The notes beneath the pieces were generated by a model that was given only the letters and a program-made list of their open reading frames with translations, was not told where the DNA came from and made no database searches. A DNA stretch of 64,000 nt, taken from Aporhodopirellula aestuarii. Its GTDB lineage: Bacteria > Planctomycetota > Planctomycetia > Pirellulales > Pirellulaceae. Shown in pieces: positions 33,988 through 41,963 of this stretch. The DNA lies in assembly GCF_023701485.1 (NCBI RefSeq), contig NZ_JAMQBK010000024.1, positions 124,001 to 188,000 of the forward strand, written 5' to 3'. The translations under genes and the position numbers were made by a program. Positions within the stretch are counted from its first letter, which is position 1. Every line of letters begins with the position of its first letter.

Positions 33988-35463
33988 ATGAAGTTTGATT
34001 GCAGAACCATTGCTTGCACTTTGTTTGCGTCGATGATCGCGACGATCGCCATTTCGGCGGAACCAGTTTCAACTGAATCTCATGCGGACGTTGCATCGGC
34101 GAACGATCTGTCGAACCTTGTCCGCAAAGTTGCGGATCAGGTTTCGCCCGGAATCGTCACTGTCTACGCTTTGCGTGGGCCAAGAATGACACTTCCTATG
34201 CGGTTGCGTGAAAGAGCGATTCACGGTCATCAATCTGGGCCATCGACATATCGGCCAACCACAACGTCGCCACCTGACTCTCCCGACGACCAGGGCTCGG
34301 GGGTCGTCATCGACCGTGACGGCTGGGTGCTCACTTGCAGCCACGTCGTTGAAAATGCCAACGCGGTGTTTGTGCGAACGGCGGACGGGCAAAAGTTCCA
34401 TGCCAGCGAAGTCGTTTGCGATCCTATCTCCGACTTGGCGATCATCAAACTCAAAGACGCTGCCGACCTGCAAGAGGTTAAATTGGCGGACTCCGACAGC
34501 CTGGGTGTTGGCGATTGGGTCATATCGCTCGCTTCTCCCTATGATCTTCAACGTTCTGTCAGTGCAGGGATCATCAGTTCGACGCAGCGATGGGTTCCGA
34601 GTTCACCCTATCCGCTAATTCAGAATGACGCCTGCACCAATCCCGGCAGTTCCGGCGGAGCGTTGCTGAACCTGCATGGCGAAGTCGTTGGAATCATCGA
34701 AGGAGCCGTCACGACGACTGGCGAGTTTCAAGGCATCGGATTAGCAACGCCCATCAATGTTGTTAAAGATGTCACTGAGCAACTTCGCATGAACGGCTAC
34801 GTCGAGCGATGCCGTTTTGGTTTTGAAACCCAACCGCTGACTCCCGACATGGCCAGGCTGTTGGAGCCATCGCTTCCGGCTGGTCTGTATGTGAAGGCCG
34901 TCATGCCACGTTCGCCAGCCAGCCTCGCGGGTTTGCGGGAGGGTGATGTGATTACCGAATTTGACGGTAAACTTGTGACGCAATCTTTTGACCCGGACTC
35001 AATCAACGCGAACGCGGCAACTGTCAAATCACAGGCGATGAAAGTGCTTCGCGACCACGAGGTCGTTGATTTACAGATTTTGCTGAAGCACGCATCGCAC
35101 TCTAACGCAACACCGACAATTCCCCAGACGCCGCCAACGGATTCATTCGAGCACTACGATTCGCTCAACGGCCTGGGACTCGCGACGCTGACTCCGTCGC
35201 TGGTTCGTGAGCTTGACCTTCCACTGGATGCACACGGCCCGTTGATTACGCATGTTTCTTACGATAGTGAAGCGTATCGCGAGGGCATAGCGGCTGGCAT
35301 GGTAATTGCTCGCATCAACGATCGGCGAATTGAAAACCTAGCCCAGTACGCAGAGATCATTAAAGAGCTGGAGCCTGGTAAGCCAGTGCTCTTTCTGTTG
35401 CAGTCCGATCAAGGCTCGCATTTGGTGATGTTGGAAACACATAGGCGAAAAGGTGACGACTAA
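33988..35463 (+). CDS. HtrA/Deg-family serine protease with two PDZ domains
   Basis: A 491-residue periplasmic quality-control protease. The signal peptide is about residues 1-24. The trypsin-like domain has the full triad: H119 in LTCSHVV, D149 in SDLAIIKL and S222 in NPGSSGGALL. Two PDZ domains follow (about 270-355 and 390-480). A Ser/Thr/Pro-rich loop near residues 82-100 corresponds to the LA loop. It should degrade or refold envelope proteins damaged by metal. The ATPase gene overlaps its 3' end by 11 bp. Confidence 0.92.
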   Translation: MKFDCRTIACTLFASMIATIAISAEPVSTESHADVASANDLSNLVRKVADQVSPGIVTVYALRGPRMTLPMRLRERAIHGHQSGPSTYRPTTTSPPDSPDDQGSGVVIDRDGWVLTCSHVVENANAVFVRTADGQKFHASEVVCDPISDLAIIKLKDAADLQEVKLADSDSLGVGDWVISLASPYDLQRSVSAGIISSTQRWVPSSPYPLIQNDACTNPGSSGGALLNLHGEVVGIIEGAVTTTGEFQGIGLATPINVVKDVTEQLRMNGYVERCRFGFETQPLTPDMARLLEPSLPAGLYVKAVMPRSPASLAGLREGDVITEFDGKLVTQSFDPDSINANAATVKSQAMKVLRDHEVVDLQILLKHASHSNATPTIPQTPPTDSFEHYDSLNGLGLATLTPSLVRELDLPLDAHGPLITHVSYDSEAYREGIAAGMVIARINDRRIENLAQYAEIIKELEPGKPVLFLLQSDQGSHLVMLETHRRKGDD

Positions 35464-37960
35464 CCCAAATGAGATCGACATACGCATGAGAAAAGAAAAG
35501 ATTGAACTCAACCTGCTTCTACCCACGGTCAAAGATGCGGACGATTCGTGCGTCAGGCGGCTGGCGGAATTGCTGCAAAGCAAAGCAGGAATCGACGCCG
35601 CACATTCGCTTAAGCTAAGCGATGAAAGCCCTGGCCAAATCTGCGTGCACTATGACCCGAATGTGGTATCGACGGGAGAGGTTCGCGAAATGGCACGGCG
35701 TGCCGGCACGCAGCTTGACCAGCGATACGGGCATTGGCATAAGCGAGTTGAGCCGATGCACGCACGCCGAGCGTCCGCCATCGAGTCGCGTCTGGCTCGC
35801 ATCGACGGAGTTATCGAATCGGTTGTTTCCCCGGACGGAGCCGTTCGAGTCGAATTCGATCGTCAAACAACCGACGCTTCGACGATCGCAAGGGCACTGG
35901 ATGATTGGTCATCGTCTGACCTGAAAGATCGCGACGAGCATGAGGGCCATCGGCAAGACGATGAAGGTCACGAAGACGATCACGATCATGCTGGTCATGA
36001 CCATGCTCACGGTGGCATCTTCGGACCGAAGTCGGAGTTGATCTTTGCGATTCTCTGCGGCCTGTTTCTGTTAGTCGGTTGGCTGCTCGAAACATTCGCC
36101 GACCTGAACCATTGGATTCCGCTGGGGTGCTACATCGCCGCTTACCTTTTCGGCGGCTACTACACCGTTACCGAAGCGATCGAGAAAATCCGAGCCGGCA
36201 AGTTTGAGATCGACTTCCTGATGATTGTGGCTGCCGCAGGTGCCGCGTCGTTGGGAGCGTGGGCCGAAGGCGCGTTGCTGTTGTTCCTGTTCAGCATCGG
36301 TCACGCTTTGGAAGGCTACGCGATGGGGCGAGCCAAACGTGCCATCGAAGCGTTGTCCGATCTGGCACCGAAAACTGCACGGGTTCGACGCGATGGCAAC
36401 GAATCAGAAATTCCCGTCGAAGACCTGATCGTCGGCGAAAGCGTCATCATCAAACCCGACGAACGAGTCCCGGCGGACGGTTTCGTGACCGCCGGCGAGT
36501 CCAGTATCAACCAAGCACCGATCACAGGCGAAAGCGTGCCTGTCGACAAACGCCCCGTTGATGACGCTACCGCTGCCGCATCCGATCCCGAGTCGCTTCC
36601 GCCAGAGCATCGTGCATTCGCGGGAACGATCAATCAATCGGGGTCGCTCGAAATCCAAGTCACCAAGCTCGCATCTGAAAACACACTGGCCCGTGTCGTC
36701 ACGATGGTCAGCGAAGCAGAAACACGGGTGTCGCCAACGCAAAAGTTTACCAAGAAGTTCGAGCGATACTTTGTCCCGTCGGTCATTGCCGGTGTCGTAC
36801 TGTTGATGTTCGCACCGTTCGTCATCGACGAAACCTTCAGCGAATCGTTCTATCGAGCGATGGCGGTTCTGGTCGCCGCAAGCCCGTGCGCGTTGGCGAT
36901 CGCAACGCCCAGTGCGGTGCTCAGCGGCGTCGCCCGAGCCGCCCGCGGCGGAATTCTAGTCAAAGGCGGCGGACCGTTGGAAAGCCTCGGCAGTCTCGAC
37001 GCGATTGCGTTTGACAAAACCGGAACGCTCACTGAGGGCGAACCCAAAGTCACCGACGTTCGCACCGCTGACGGTGTCGATGAGACCGAACTGTTACGAA
37101 CCGCTATCGCAGTCGAGGACCTCAGCAAACATCCGCTTGCCAAAGCCGTTGTTCGCGACGGAAAGAAACGATTGGGAGACGGGGAGTCTGGGAGTGGCGG
37201 AGAGATTCCTGATGCGACTGATTTGCAGAGTATCACCGGTCGCGGCATTCAAGCGACGGTCGATGGAGACATTGTTCACATTGGCAAAGACGATCTGTTC
37301 GCCGAAGTCGACGGGCCACCGCTGTCAGACAGCGTACGCGAGATTGTCGAATCGCTCGAAGAGAACGGACGCACAACGATGATCGTCCGGCGCGGTGATC
37401 GTTACCTCGGCGTGATCGGTTTGATGGACACACCCCGTGAAGCCTCCAAGCGAACGATCTCGCGGCTTCGCGAGCTCGGCATCGTGCGGATGATTATGAT
37501 TTCGGGCGACAACCAGAAAGTCGCCAACGCGGTCGCGAAGGAAGTGGGTCTCGACGAAGCCCGCGGCGACTTGATGCCTGAAGACAAGGTCAACGAAATC
37601 AAGAAGCTACAAAGTGAAGGCGGCGTCGCCATGGTTGGCGACGGAGTCAACGACGCGCCGGCCATGGCATCCGCCTCCGTCGGTATTGCAATGGGAGCCG
37701 CCGGTAGCGACGTCGCCCTCGAAACCGCTGATGTCGCCTTAATGGCAGACAACCTCGACCACTTGCCGCTCGCCATCGGACTCAGCCGCGCAACCCGCCG
37801 CATCATCCGTCAAAACCTCTGGATGAGTCTCGGCATGGTAGCGTTTCTCGTCCCCGCCACGATCCTCGGCCTCAACATCGGCCCCGCAGTTGCATTGCAC
37901 GAAGGCAGCACGCTGGTCGTCGTTTTCAACGCATTGCGACTATTGGCATACAAACAATAG
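35453..37960 (+). CDS. P1B-4-type metal ATPase (CzcP/CoaT-like) with His-rich N-terminus
   Basis: An 835-residue metal-exporting P-type ATPase. The N-terminus has two HMA-like folds without CxxC (about 15-80 and 95-150), then a His/Asp-rich stretch (HEGHRQDDEGHEDDHDHAGH, about 163-182). The core has TGES, the SPC motif (477-479) instead of CPC, DKTGT with D521, and HEGST (from H816); SPC plus HEG-[GS]-T defines the P1B-4 class that exports Co, Zn, Cd, Ni or Fe. A Gly/Ser/Glu insertion in the nucleotide-binding domain (about 575-585) coincides with a dispersed DNA repeat. GTG at 35453 overlaps the protease gene; ATG at 35486 is an alternative start. Confidence 0.9.
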   Translation: MTTNPNEIDIRMRKEKIELNLLLPTVKDADDSCVRRLAELLQSKAGIDAAHSLKLSDESPGQICVHYDPNVVSTGEVREMARRAGTQLDQRYGHWHKRVEPMHARRASAIESRLARIDGVIESVVSPDGAVRVEFDRQTTDASTIARALDDWSSSDLKDRDEHEGHRQDDEGHEDDHDHAGHDHAHGGIFGPKSELIFAILCGLFLLVGWLLETFADLNHWIPLGCYIAAYLFGGYYTVTEAIEKIRAGKFEIDFLMIVAAAGAASLGAWAEGALLLFLFSIGHALEGYAMGRAKRAIEALSDLAPKTARVRRDGNESEIPVEDLIVGESVIIKPDERVPADGFVTAGESSINQAPITGESVPVDKRPVDDATAAASDPESLPPEHRAFAGTINQSGSLEIQVTKLASENTLARVVTMVSEAETRVSPTQKFTKKFERYFVPSVIAGVVLLMFAPFVIDETFSESFYRAMAVLVAASPCALAIATPSAVLSGVARAARGGILVKGGGPLESLGSLDAIAFDKTGTLTEGEPKVTDVRTADGVDETELLRTAIAVEDLSKHPLAKAVVRDGKKRLGDGESGSGGEIPDATDLQSITGRGIQATVDGDIVHIGKDDLFAEVDGPPLSDSVREIVESLEENGRTTMIVRRGDRYLGVIGLMDTPREASKRTISRLRELGIVRMIMISGDNQKVANAVAKEVGLDEARGDLMPEDKVNEIKKLQSEGGVAMVGDGVNDAPAMASASVGIAMGAAGSDVALETADVALMADNLDHLPLAIGLSRATRRIIRQNLWMSLGMVAFLVPATILGLNIGPAVALHEGSTLVVVFNALRLLAYKQ
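37174..37205 (+). repeat. GGGGAGTCTGGGAG repeat inside the ATPase gene
   Basis: Within the P1B-4 ATPase coding region the DNA reads GGGAGACGGGGAGTCTGGGA and continues in the same G-rich style. It matches the intergenic repeats at 32765 and 52740 (GGGGAGTCTGG). It is read in frame as a Gly/Ser/Glu-rich insertion. Confidence 0.5.
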
Positions 37961-37974
37961 AGGTCATTCGCGAG

Positions 37975-38451
37975 TCAATGTTTCAATGCCAATGCATTCG
38001 TTTCTTCGTTTTCCAAGTCCGCAATCAGTCGTTGCATCTCCGCGATCTCCTTCTTTTGGGTTTGGATGATTTGGTCGGCCAGTTCGCGGACTCGAGGGTC
38101 GGTGATTTCGGCTCGTTCGCTGGTCAGGATCGCGATCGAGTGGTGTGGGATCATGGCTTTCATCCACGAAACATCTTCAACGGTCTCCTGGCTGCGTACG
38201 AGGTACAGCGACCCAGCGAAGACGGCGATGCTGGTAGCGAAAATGGCCACGTTGGTCTTCGTACTCTTATACATGCCGAGCATGAACGACAACATAATCA
38301 TTGCCATCGTCGCTCCCATGACGAGTGCCATGTAGAAGCGAGTCTCACTCCAGTAGACGTGGTCGATCGCGTAGGTGTTCAGATACATCACCAACAGCAT
38401 GACTGCGGTCGAAGTGGCGATCATCGCTCCAAAAAGTCGGTAGTTGGTCAT
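37975..38451 (-). CDS. DUF305 membrane protein
   Basis: A 158-residue protein with about three membrane helices in the first 95 residues (MIATSTAVMLLVMYLNTYA, MALVMGATMAMIMLSF, IFATSIAVFAGSLYLV). A C-terminal DUF305 helix pair follows: MKAMIPHHSIAILTSERAEI and VRELADQIIQTQKKEIAEMQ. DUF305 proteins belong to a ferritin-like helical class, often found with copper-resistance genes, and bind metal through the HH and acidic residues. I place the start at 38451 (AAGGAAA 6 bp upstream); the longer frame adds a non-conserved N-terminus. It is divergent from the sigma-factor gene, with a CsoR-like operator between them. Confidence 0.85.
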   Translation of the reverse strand: MTNYRLFGAMIATSTAVMLLVMYLNTYAIDHVYWSETRFYMALVMGATMAMIMLSFMLGMYKSTKTNVAIFATSIAVFAGSLYLVRSQETVEDVSWMKAMIPHHSIAILTSERAEITDPRVRELADQIIQTQKKEIAEMQRLIADLENEETNALALKH

Positions 38452-38629
38452 GTCGTTTTCCTTGGTTTGTTTGTGATTCGAGTTCCCAAACGAATTCGCA
38501 AATACGGTGCCGAGGTATCCGAATGCCAGGAGAAATCTCAAATTCCAACGCGAAGTCGCGATGGCCTGTGTGATGCGCGACCGCATTGGTCGGTAATCGC
38601 CACGGCACGCCGAACCCAAAGGCCGCTAG

Positions 38630-38644
38630 TACCCCCCTTGGGTA
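38630..38644. promoter_or_regulatory. CsoR-like operator upstream of the ECF sigma gene
   Basis: TACCC-CCCTT-GGGTA, a perfect 5-bp inverted repeat spaced by 5 nt, has the same arms and spacing as the Cu(I)-sensor CsoR operator described for Bacillus subtilis copZA. It ends 17 bp before the sigma gene and lies in a divergent promoter region shared with the DUF305 gene. Confidence 0.55.
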
Positions 38645-38661
38645 TCGGTACAATCTGACAA

Positions 38662-39216
38662 ATGGAGCATCGCAGTGAGAGCAATGTCAAAGAGCCAATC
38701 GACGACGCAACGGTTAAGGCCGGTGCCGGCGGCGATCGCGCTGCGCTCCGCCAGATTTACGAGGCCACCGCGGATCGCGTCTTCCGCTTAATGGTGCGGA
38801 TGGTCGGTCAGCAGGACGCCGACGACTTAACGCAGCAAACTTTCGTTCGGGCGTTTACGAAGCTCGAGCAGTTCAGCGGCGAGTCGAAGTTTGAAACGTG
38901 GCTGTATCGACTGGCCACCAACGAAGCTCTGCAGCATCTACGCCGCGAGAAACATCGGCGGACCAAAGAACTGGTGGTCGAGCCGACCGGTGGCCAAACC
39001 GACCACGTCGAGCAAGACGAACGAGTCGCGATGGTACGCCAGGCACTCGATCAACTCGATCCGGAATTGCGGGCGATCTTCACGCTCAAAGAAGAGAGCG
39101 GTTTGTCGTACCAAGAGATCGCCCAGACGCTAGACATCCCCGAAGGTACGGTTGGATCGAGGTTGAACCGGGCACGGCGTGAATTGCGGAGGTTGATAGA
39201 TGGGAGTCCGGAGTGA
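38662..39216 (+). CDS. ECF-type RNA polymerase sigma factor
   Basis: A 184-residue sigma-70-family extracytoplasmic-function sigma factor. Region 2 (about 28-95) contains DADDLTQQTFVRAF and FETWLYRLATNEALQHLRR. Region 4 (about 125-178) has LDPELRAIFTLKEESGLSYQ and IPEGTVGSRLNRARRELRR as the helix-turn-helix. No anti-sigma gene is next to it, which is unusual. The upstream CsoR-like site suggests that copper controls its synthesis. A hairpin terminator overlaps its stop codon. Confidence 0.92.
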   Translation: MEHRSESNVKEPIDDATVKAGAGGDRAALRQIYEATADRVFRLMVRMVGQQDADDLTQQTFVRAFTKLEQFSGESKFETWLYRLATNEALQHLRREKHRRTKELVVEPTGGQTDHVEQDERVAMVRQALDQLDPELRAIFTLKEESGLSYQEIAQTLDIPEGTVGSRLNRARRELRRLIDGSPE

Positions 39217-39251
39217 AGGAGGAGGGAGCTGTGTTCTCCCGTCTCCTTCAC
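39213..39251. terminator. Convergent-gene terminator built from the G-rich repeat
   Basis: GTGAAGGAG (39213-39221) pairs with CTCCTTCAC (39243-39251), and GGGAG (39224-39228) with CTCCC (39236-39240), separated by a 2-nt mismatch. The stem includes the sigma-factor stop codon. It lies between the sigma gene and the convergent TolC gene ending at 39272, so it may serve both. It resembles the GATGGGGAGT repeats. Confidence 0.7.
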
Positions 39252-39271
39252 CCCCCAACACCCCCTACTTC

Positions 39272-40984
39272 TTATTGAGGGCAACCTACCGTGCGATCCA
39301 ACTGGGCGATCGTGCCGGCCAGTGTGGCGTCGATGCGGGCGAGTTGGGTCTCAAACATTAGTAGCTCGCGGTAGGTTTCGATCAAGGTGAAGAAGTCCGT
39401 CCGTTTGCCACGGTAGTCGGCGATCGAAAGTTTGAGTGTGTCTTCTGTTCGCGGGATGATACGATCTTCGTAGATGTCGCGTTGCTCGACCAGGGCGTCG
39501 GCTTGAACAATCAGGCGGCGAATCTTGCCGTACAGTTCGTCGCGTTCGGCTTCCAGTCGGCGAGTGGTGCTGCTGCGACGGTGAGCTGCTTCGCGGACTC
39601 CGGCGTTGATCTTCTCTCGCCAAATTGGCAATGTTGTACCGAAGCTGACGCTGAGTTGATCGTTTCCGTTGGCCACTGGGCTAAGAACGTCATGGTTATC
39701 GCTGACCAATCCCCAATTCAATCCGACGCTGAAGTCTGGATACTGCTGCAAGCAGGCCAAGCGTTCTTTGTCGCGGTCGCGTTGAATTTCCCATGCGAGG
39801 CCGCGTAGCTTCGGATTACACTGTTCGGCCAACGCGATCAATTCTTCGATTTGCTGGGGCGTGTCAGTGATGCTCAGTTCATCCGTCGCTTCGGGAAGAA
39901 TCCCGACGGGTTGCTGTAGCAGCGTAGCGAGGTCGGCTTGGGCAACCAGCTTTTGTCTTGCAAGCGTGATGAGTTGTTCGTCAAGTCGGTCGGTTTCGAG
40001 TTGGGCACGCAACACGTCTTGTTGTGAACCGCCACTGCGATAACGCGCCTCGGCAACGTCAGTCAGGTCGGCAACGAGGTCCTTGGTTTCTTCGATGATG
40101 TCGATCGCGCGGGTTGCGAACCAAACTTCGTAGTAGGCGAGACGAACGGACTCGGTGATCTCGCGAGCAATCGCGTCAACTTCCGTTTGAGCAATTTGCA
40201 CTTCGCGGCTGGCGATGACCGCTTTGGTTTTCAGCTTGTCGGGAAACGGGACCATTTGGTTGACCGACATCTGATTGGCGACTCGGCCGGCCGCGGTTTG
40301 GATGGCGTTGTCGTGCAAAGGCCAGAAGGTGTTGTTGAATGTCGGGTCGGGCAAGGCTTTGGCTTGCGGGATGACATTGGATGCCGCAGCGACACGTTGC
40401 CTAGCAGCGAGGATTTTAGGGTGACGTGCGAGTGCAGTGCCTACGAAATACTCGACGGGCTGGCCATTGGGCGCAGGCGTCGCGATCGGCTCGGCAGTGC
40501 GATCGGCCTCAGCATCTTTGGAGTCTTCCTTTTCGTCGGACTCCCGATCCTTGGAGTCTTTACCTTCGGTGTTCTTGTCGTCACCCTTTTCCTTCATGTC
40601 CGGTTCATCACCATCCTTCTCCTCACCTTCCTTGCTCTCGTTGTCCCCATCTTCCTTGGGCGGATCGAGTTGCAGGAAGTCTCCGAAACTTCGTTTTCCG
40701 TCGTCCTGGGGCGGTTGAGCGAAGACGGCGGGCGATGCGATCACCACTCCGTCGTTGTAGCCGACGGGCTGTACGGAAGCAGTTTCCGGCTCGCTAAGGA
40801 CTTGCTGCCAGTCGACGTCGCTATTCGTGACCGATGTCGGGCTCGACACGGGGGCCGAAGTGGTAGATTTTGCGACCTGAACACCACGCTGGGAGGCACA
40901 ACCAGACGTCGACGCGGCAACCAATGCTGCTAGCAGCAATCGTTTGGCGTGGGTCGTTCTGAGTCTCAAAGAATGCCGATCCAT
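39272..40984 (-). CDS. TolC-family outer-membrane efflux lipoprotein with acidic insert
   Basis: A 570-residue TolC/CusC-like protein. A signal with lipobox STSGC places the lipidated Cys near residue 29. A long low-complexity acidic/Lys segment (about 100-165; KEGEEKDGDEPDMKEKGDD) precedes the channel domain, which has two halves of coiled-coil helices (about 180-560). It is divergent from the Cys-rich leader of the CusBA operon at 41118, and a CsoR-like operator lies between them. It is thus the likely outer-membrane partner of the 44099 pump. Confidence 0.88.
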   Translation of the reverse strand: MDRHSLRLRTTHAKRLLLAALVAASTSGCASQRGVQVAKSTTSAPVSSPTSVTNSDVDWQQVLSEPETASVQPVGYNDGVVIASPAVFAQPPQDDGKRSFGDFLQLDPPKEDGDNESKEGEEKDGDEPDMKEKGDDKNTEGKDSKDRESDEKEDSKDAEADRTAEPIATPAPNGQPVEYFVGTALARHPKILAARQRVAAASNVIPQAKALPDPTFNNTFWPLHDNAIQTAAGRVANQMSVNQMVPFPDKLKTKAVIASREVQIAQTEVDAIAREITESVRLAYYEVWFATRAIDIIEETKDLVADLTDVAEARYRSGGSQQDVLRAQLETDRLDEQLITLARQKLVAQADLATLLQQPVGILPEATDELSITDTPQQIEELIALAEQCNPKLRGLAWEIQRDRDKERLACLQQYPDFSVGLNWGLVSDNHDVLSPVANGNDQLSVSFGTTLPIWREKINAGVREAAHRRSSTTRRLEAERDELYGKIRRLIVQADALVEQRDIYEDRIIPRTEDTLKLSIADYRGKRTDFFTLIETYRELLMFETQLARIDATLAGTIAQLDRTVGCPQ

Positions 40985-41082
40985 GGCGTTCAGGTCCTAA
41001 TGAGCTATAATTGAGCAGTCAAAGTTTGCCTAACCGGGTAATTCCTATTGAACTCTTCGGCAAAATTTCCGATACAGTTCAT

Positions 41083-41099
41083 ATACCGGGCATGGGTAT
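41083..41099. promoter_or_regulatory. CsoR-like operator in the TolC/CusBA divergent region
   Basis: ATACC-GGGCATG-GGTAT (17 bp, arms ATACC/GGTAT) has the same geometry as the sites at 38630 and 55707. It ends 18 bp before the GTG at 41118. A TATAAT hexamer is seen upstream at 41006-41011. Confidence 0.5.
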
Positions 41100-41117
41100 C
41101 CTTTTCGGAAGGTCACA

Positions 41118-41672
41118 GTGAGCAACTCCCCCCTAATTCGCACCGCCGTTAATCTTTGTCTGATCGCTGCAATGGTGATTCAGCCGATGACGCTGGTGGC
41201 TGCGCAGGGAACATGTGCTCAAGGTCAGTGCTGCGGGGCCGAAACGGTCTGCCACGCTTGCAAATGCTGTGAAGTGAAAACGGACGGCGAACTGTGCGGT
41301 TGCTGTAACGGCAACGACGAAGACGCCGGAACTTGCTGTGCGAAGAAACGCAAACAACCAAAGCATGACGACCTGTTCGGTGAAATCTCCGATGTCGTGC
41401 CCGAGCCACCGAAATCCGACGACGAGAAATTGGTTCAAGACCAAGTTGCGTTGTCATCGTGCATGTGTGGCATTCGATCAGAACCGCTAGCACCGGCACC
41501 ACATCGCGTACCTGTTCCTCAGGTTCGTGAATTGGTCGTGATTACGTACTTGGATCACGTTGCATCCGAGGCTGGACTTTCAATTCGTCCAGATCAACTG
41601 ATGTCACGATTGCCGATCGGCGATCACTCACCGCATTTCTCTCAGCGGTTCCTTTGCATCTGGCGCATCTAG
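41118..41672 (+). CDS. Secreted Cys-rich leader protein of the CusBA operon
   Basis: A 184-residue protein. The signal peptide is about residues 1-30 (ends TLVAAQG), followed by a Cys-dense module (about 31-78, roughly 14 Cys: CAQGQCCGAE, CHACKCCEVK, CGCCNG, CCAKK). An acidic linker, a short CMC pair, and a C-terminal tail ending FLCIWRI complete it. GTG is used, with GGAAGG about 8 bp upstream. Its layout matches the leaders at 1353 and 22966. Cu(I) binding is likely given the operator and neighbouring genes. Confidence 0.7.
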   Translation: MSNSPLIRTAVNLCLIAAMVIQPMTLVAAQGTCAQGQCCGAETVCHACKCCEVKTDGELCGCCNGNDEDAGTCCAKKRKQPKHDDLFGEISDVVPEPPKSDDEKLVQDQVALSSCMCGIRSEPLAPAPHRVPVPQVRELVVITYLDHVASEAGLSIRPDQLMSRLPIGDHSPHFSQRFLCIWRI

Positions 41673-41817
41673 CGTCGTCTCGATAGGAGAGCTGCGCGCT
41701 CGTAGCTTCTCGTTTTCAAGTTGGCTTTCATGCGAATGATGCTGCGCGCTCGTTCCGTGTGAAGTCTATCCAGATGCAATCCCCACGCGATCCAATTCGC
41801 GTCACCAAAACAATGAG

Positions 41818-41910
41818 CCGGTCATAGCCTGGAGGCAATGACCGGTCGGCGATGTTGATTCACGAAGTGCCCCTCGTGACCAACCGCGTCGGCCGGTCGC
41901 CTCAGGGGCA
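41818..41910 (+). promoter_or_regulatory. Structured intercistronic region (possible attenuator)
   Basis: CCGGTCAT-A-GCC (41818-41829) pairs with GGC-A-ATGACCGG (41834-41845), forming a strong short-loop hairpin. Further on, TGCCCCT (41868-41874) pairs with AGGGGCA (41904-41910). Both lie in the 291-bp gap between the leader and the adaptor genes. No T-run follows. An mRNA-processing or attenuation role is inferred. Confidence 0.4.
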
Positions 41911-41963
41911 ATCGCCCGTGGATGGAAACATACTTTGTGCCGGAAAACGCCGCGAGAACTGTC

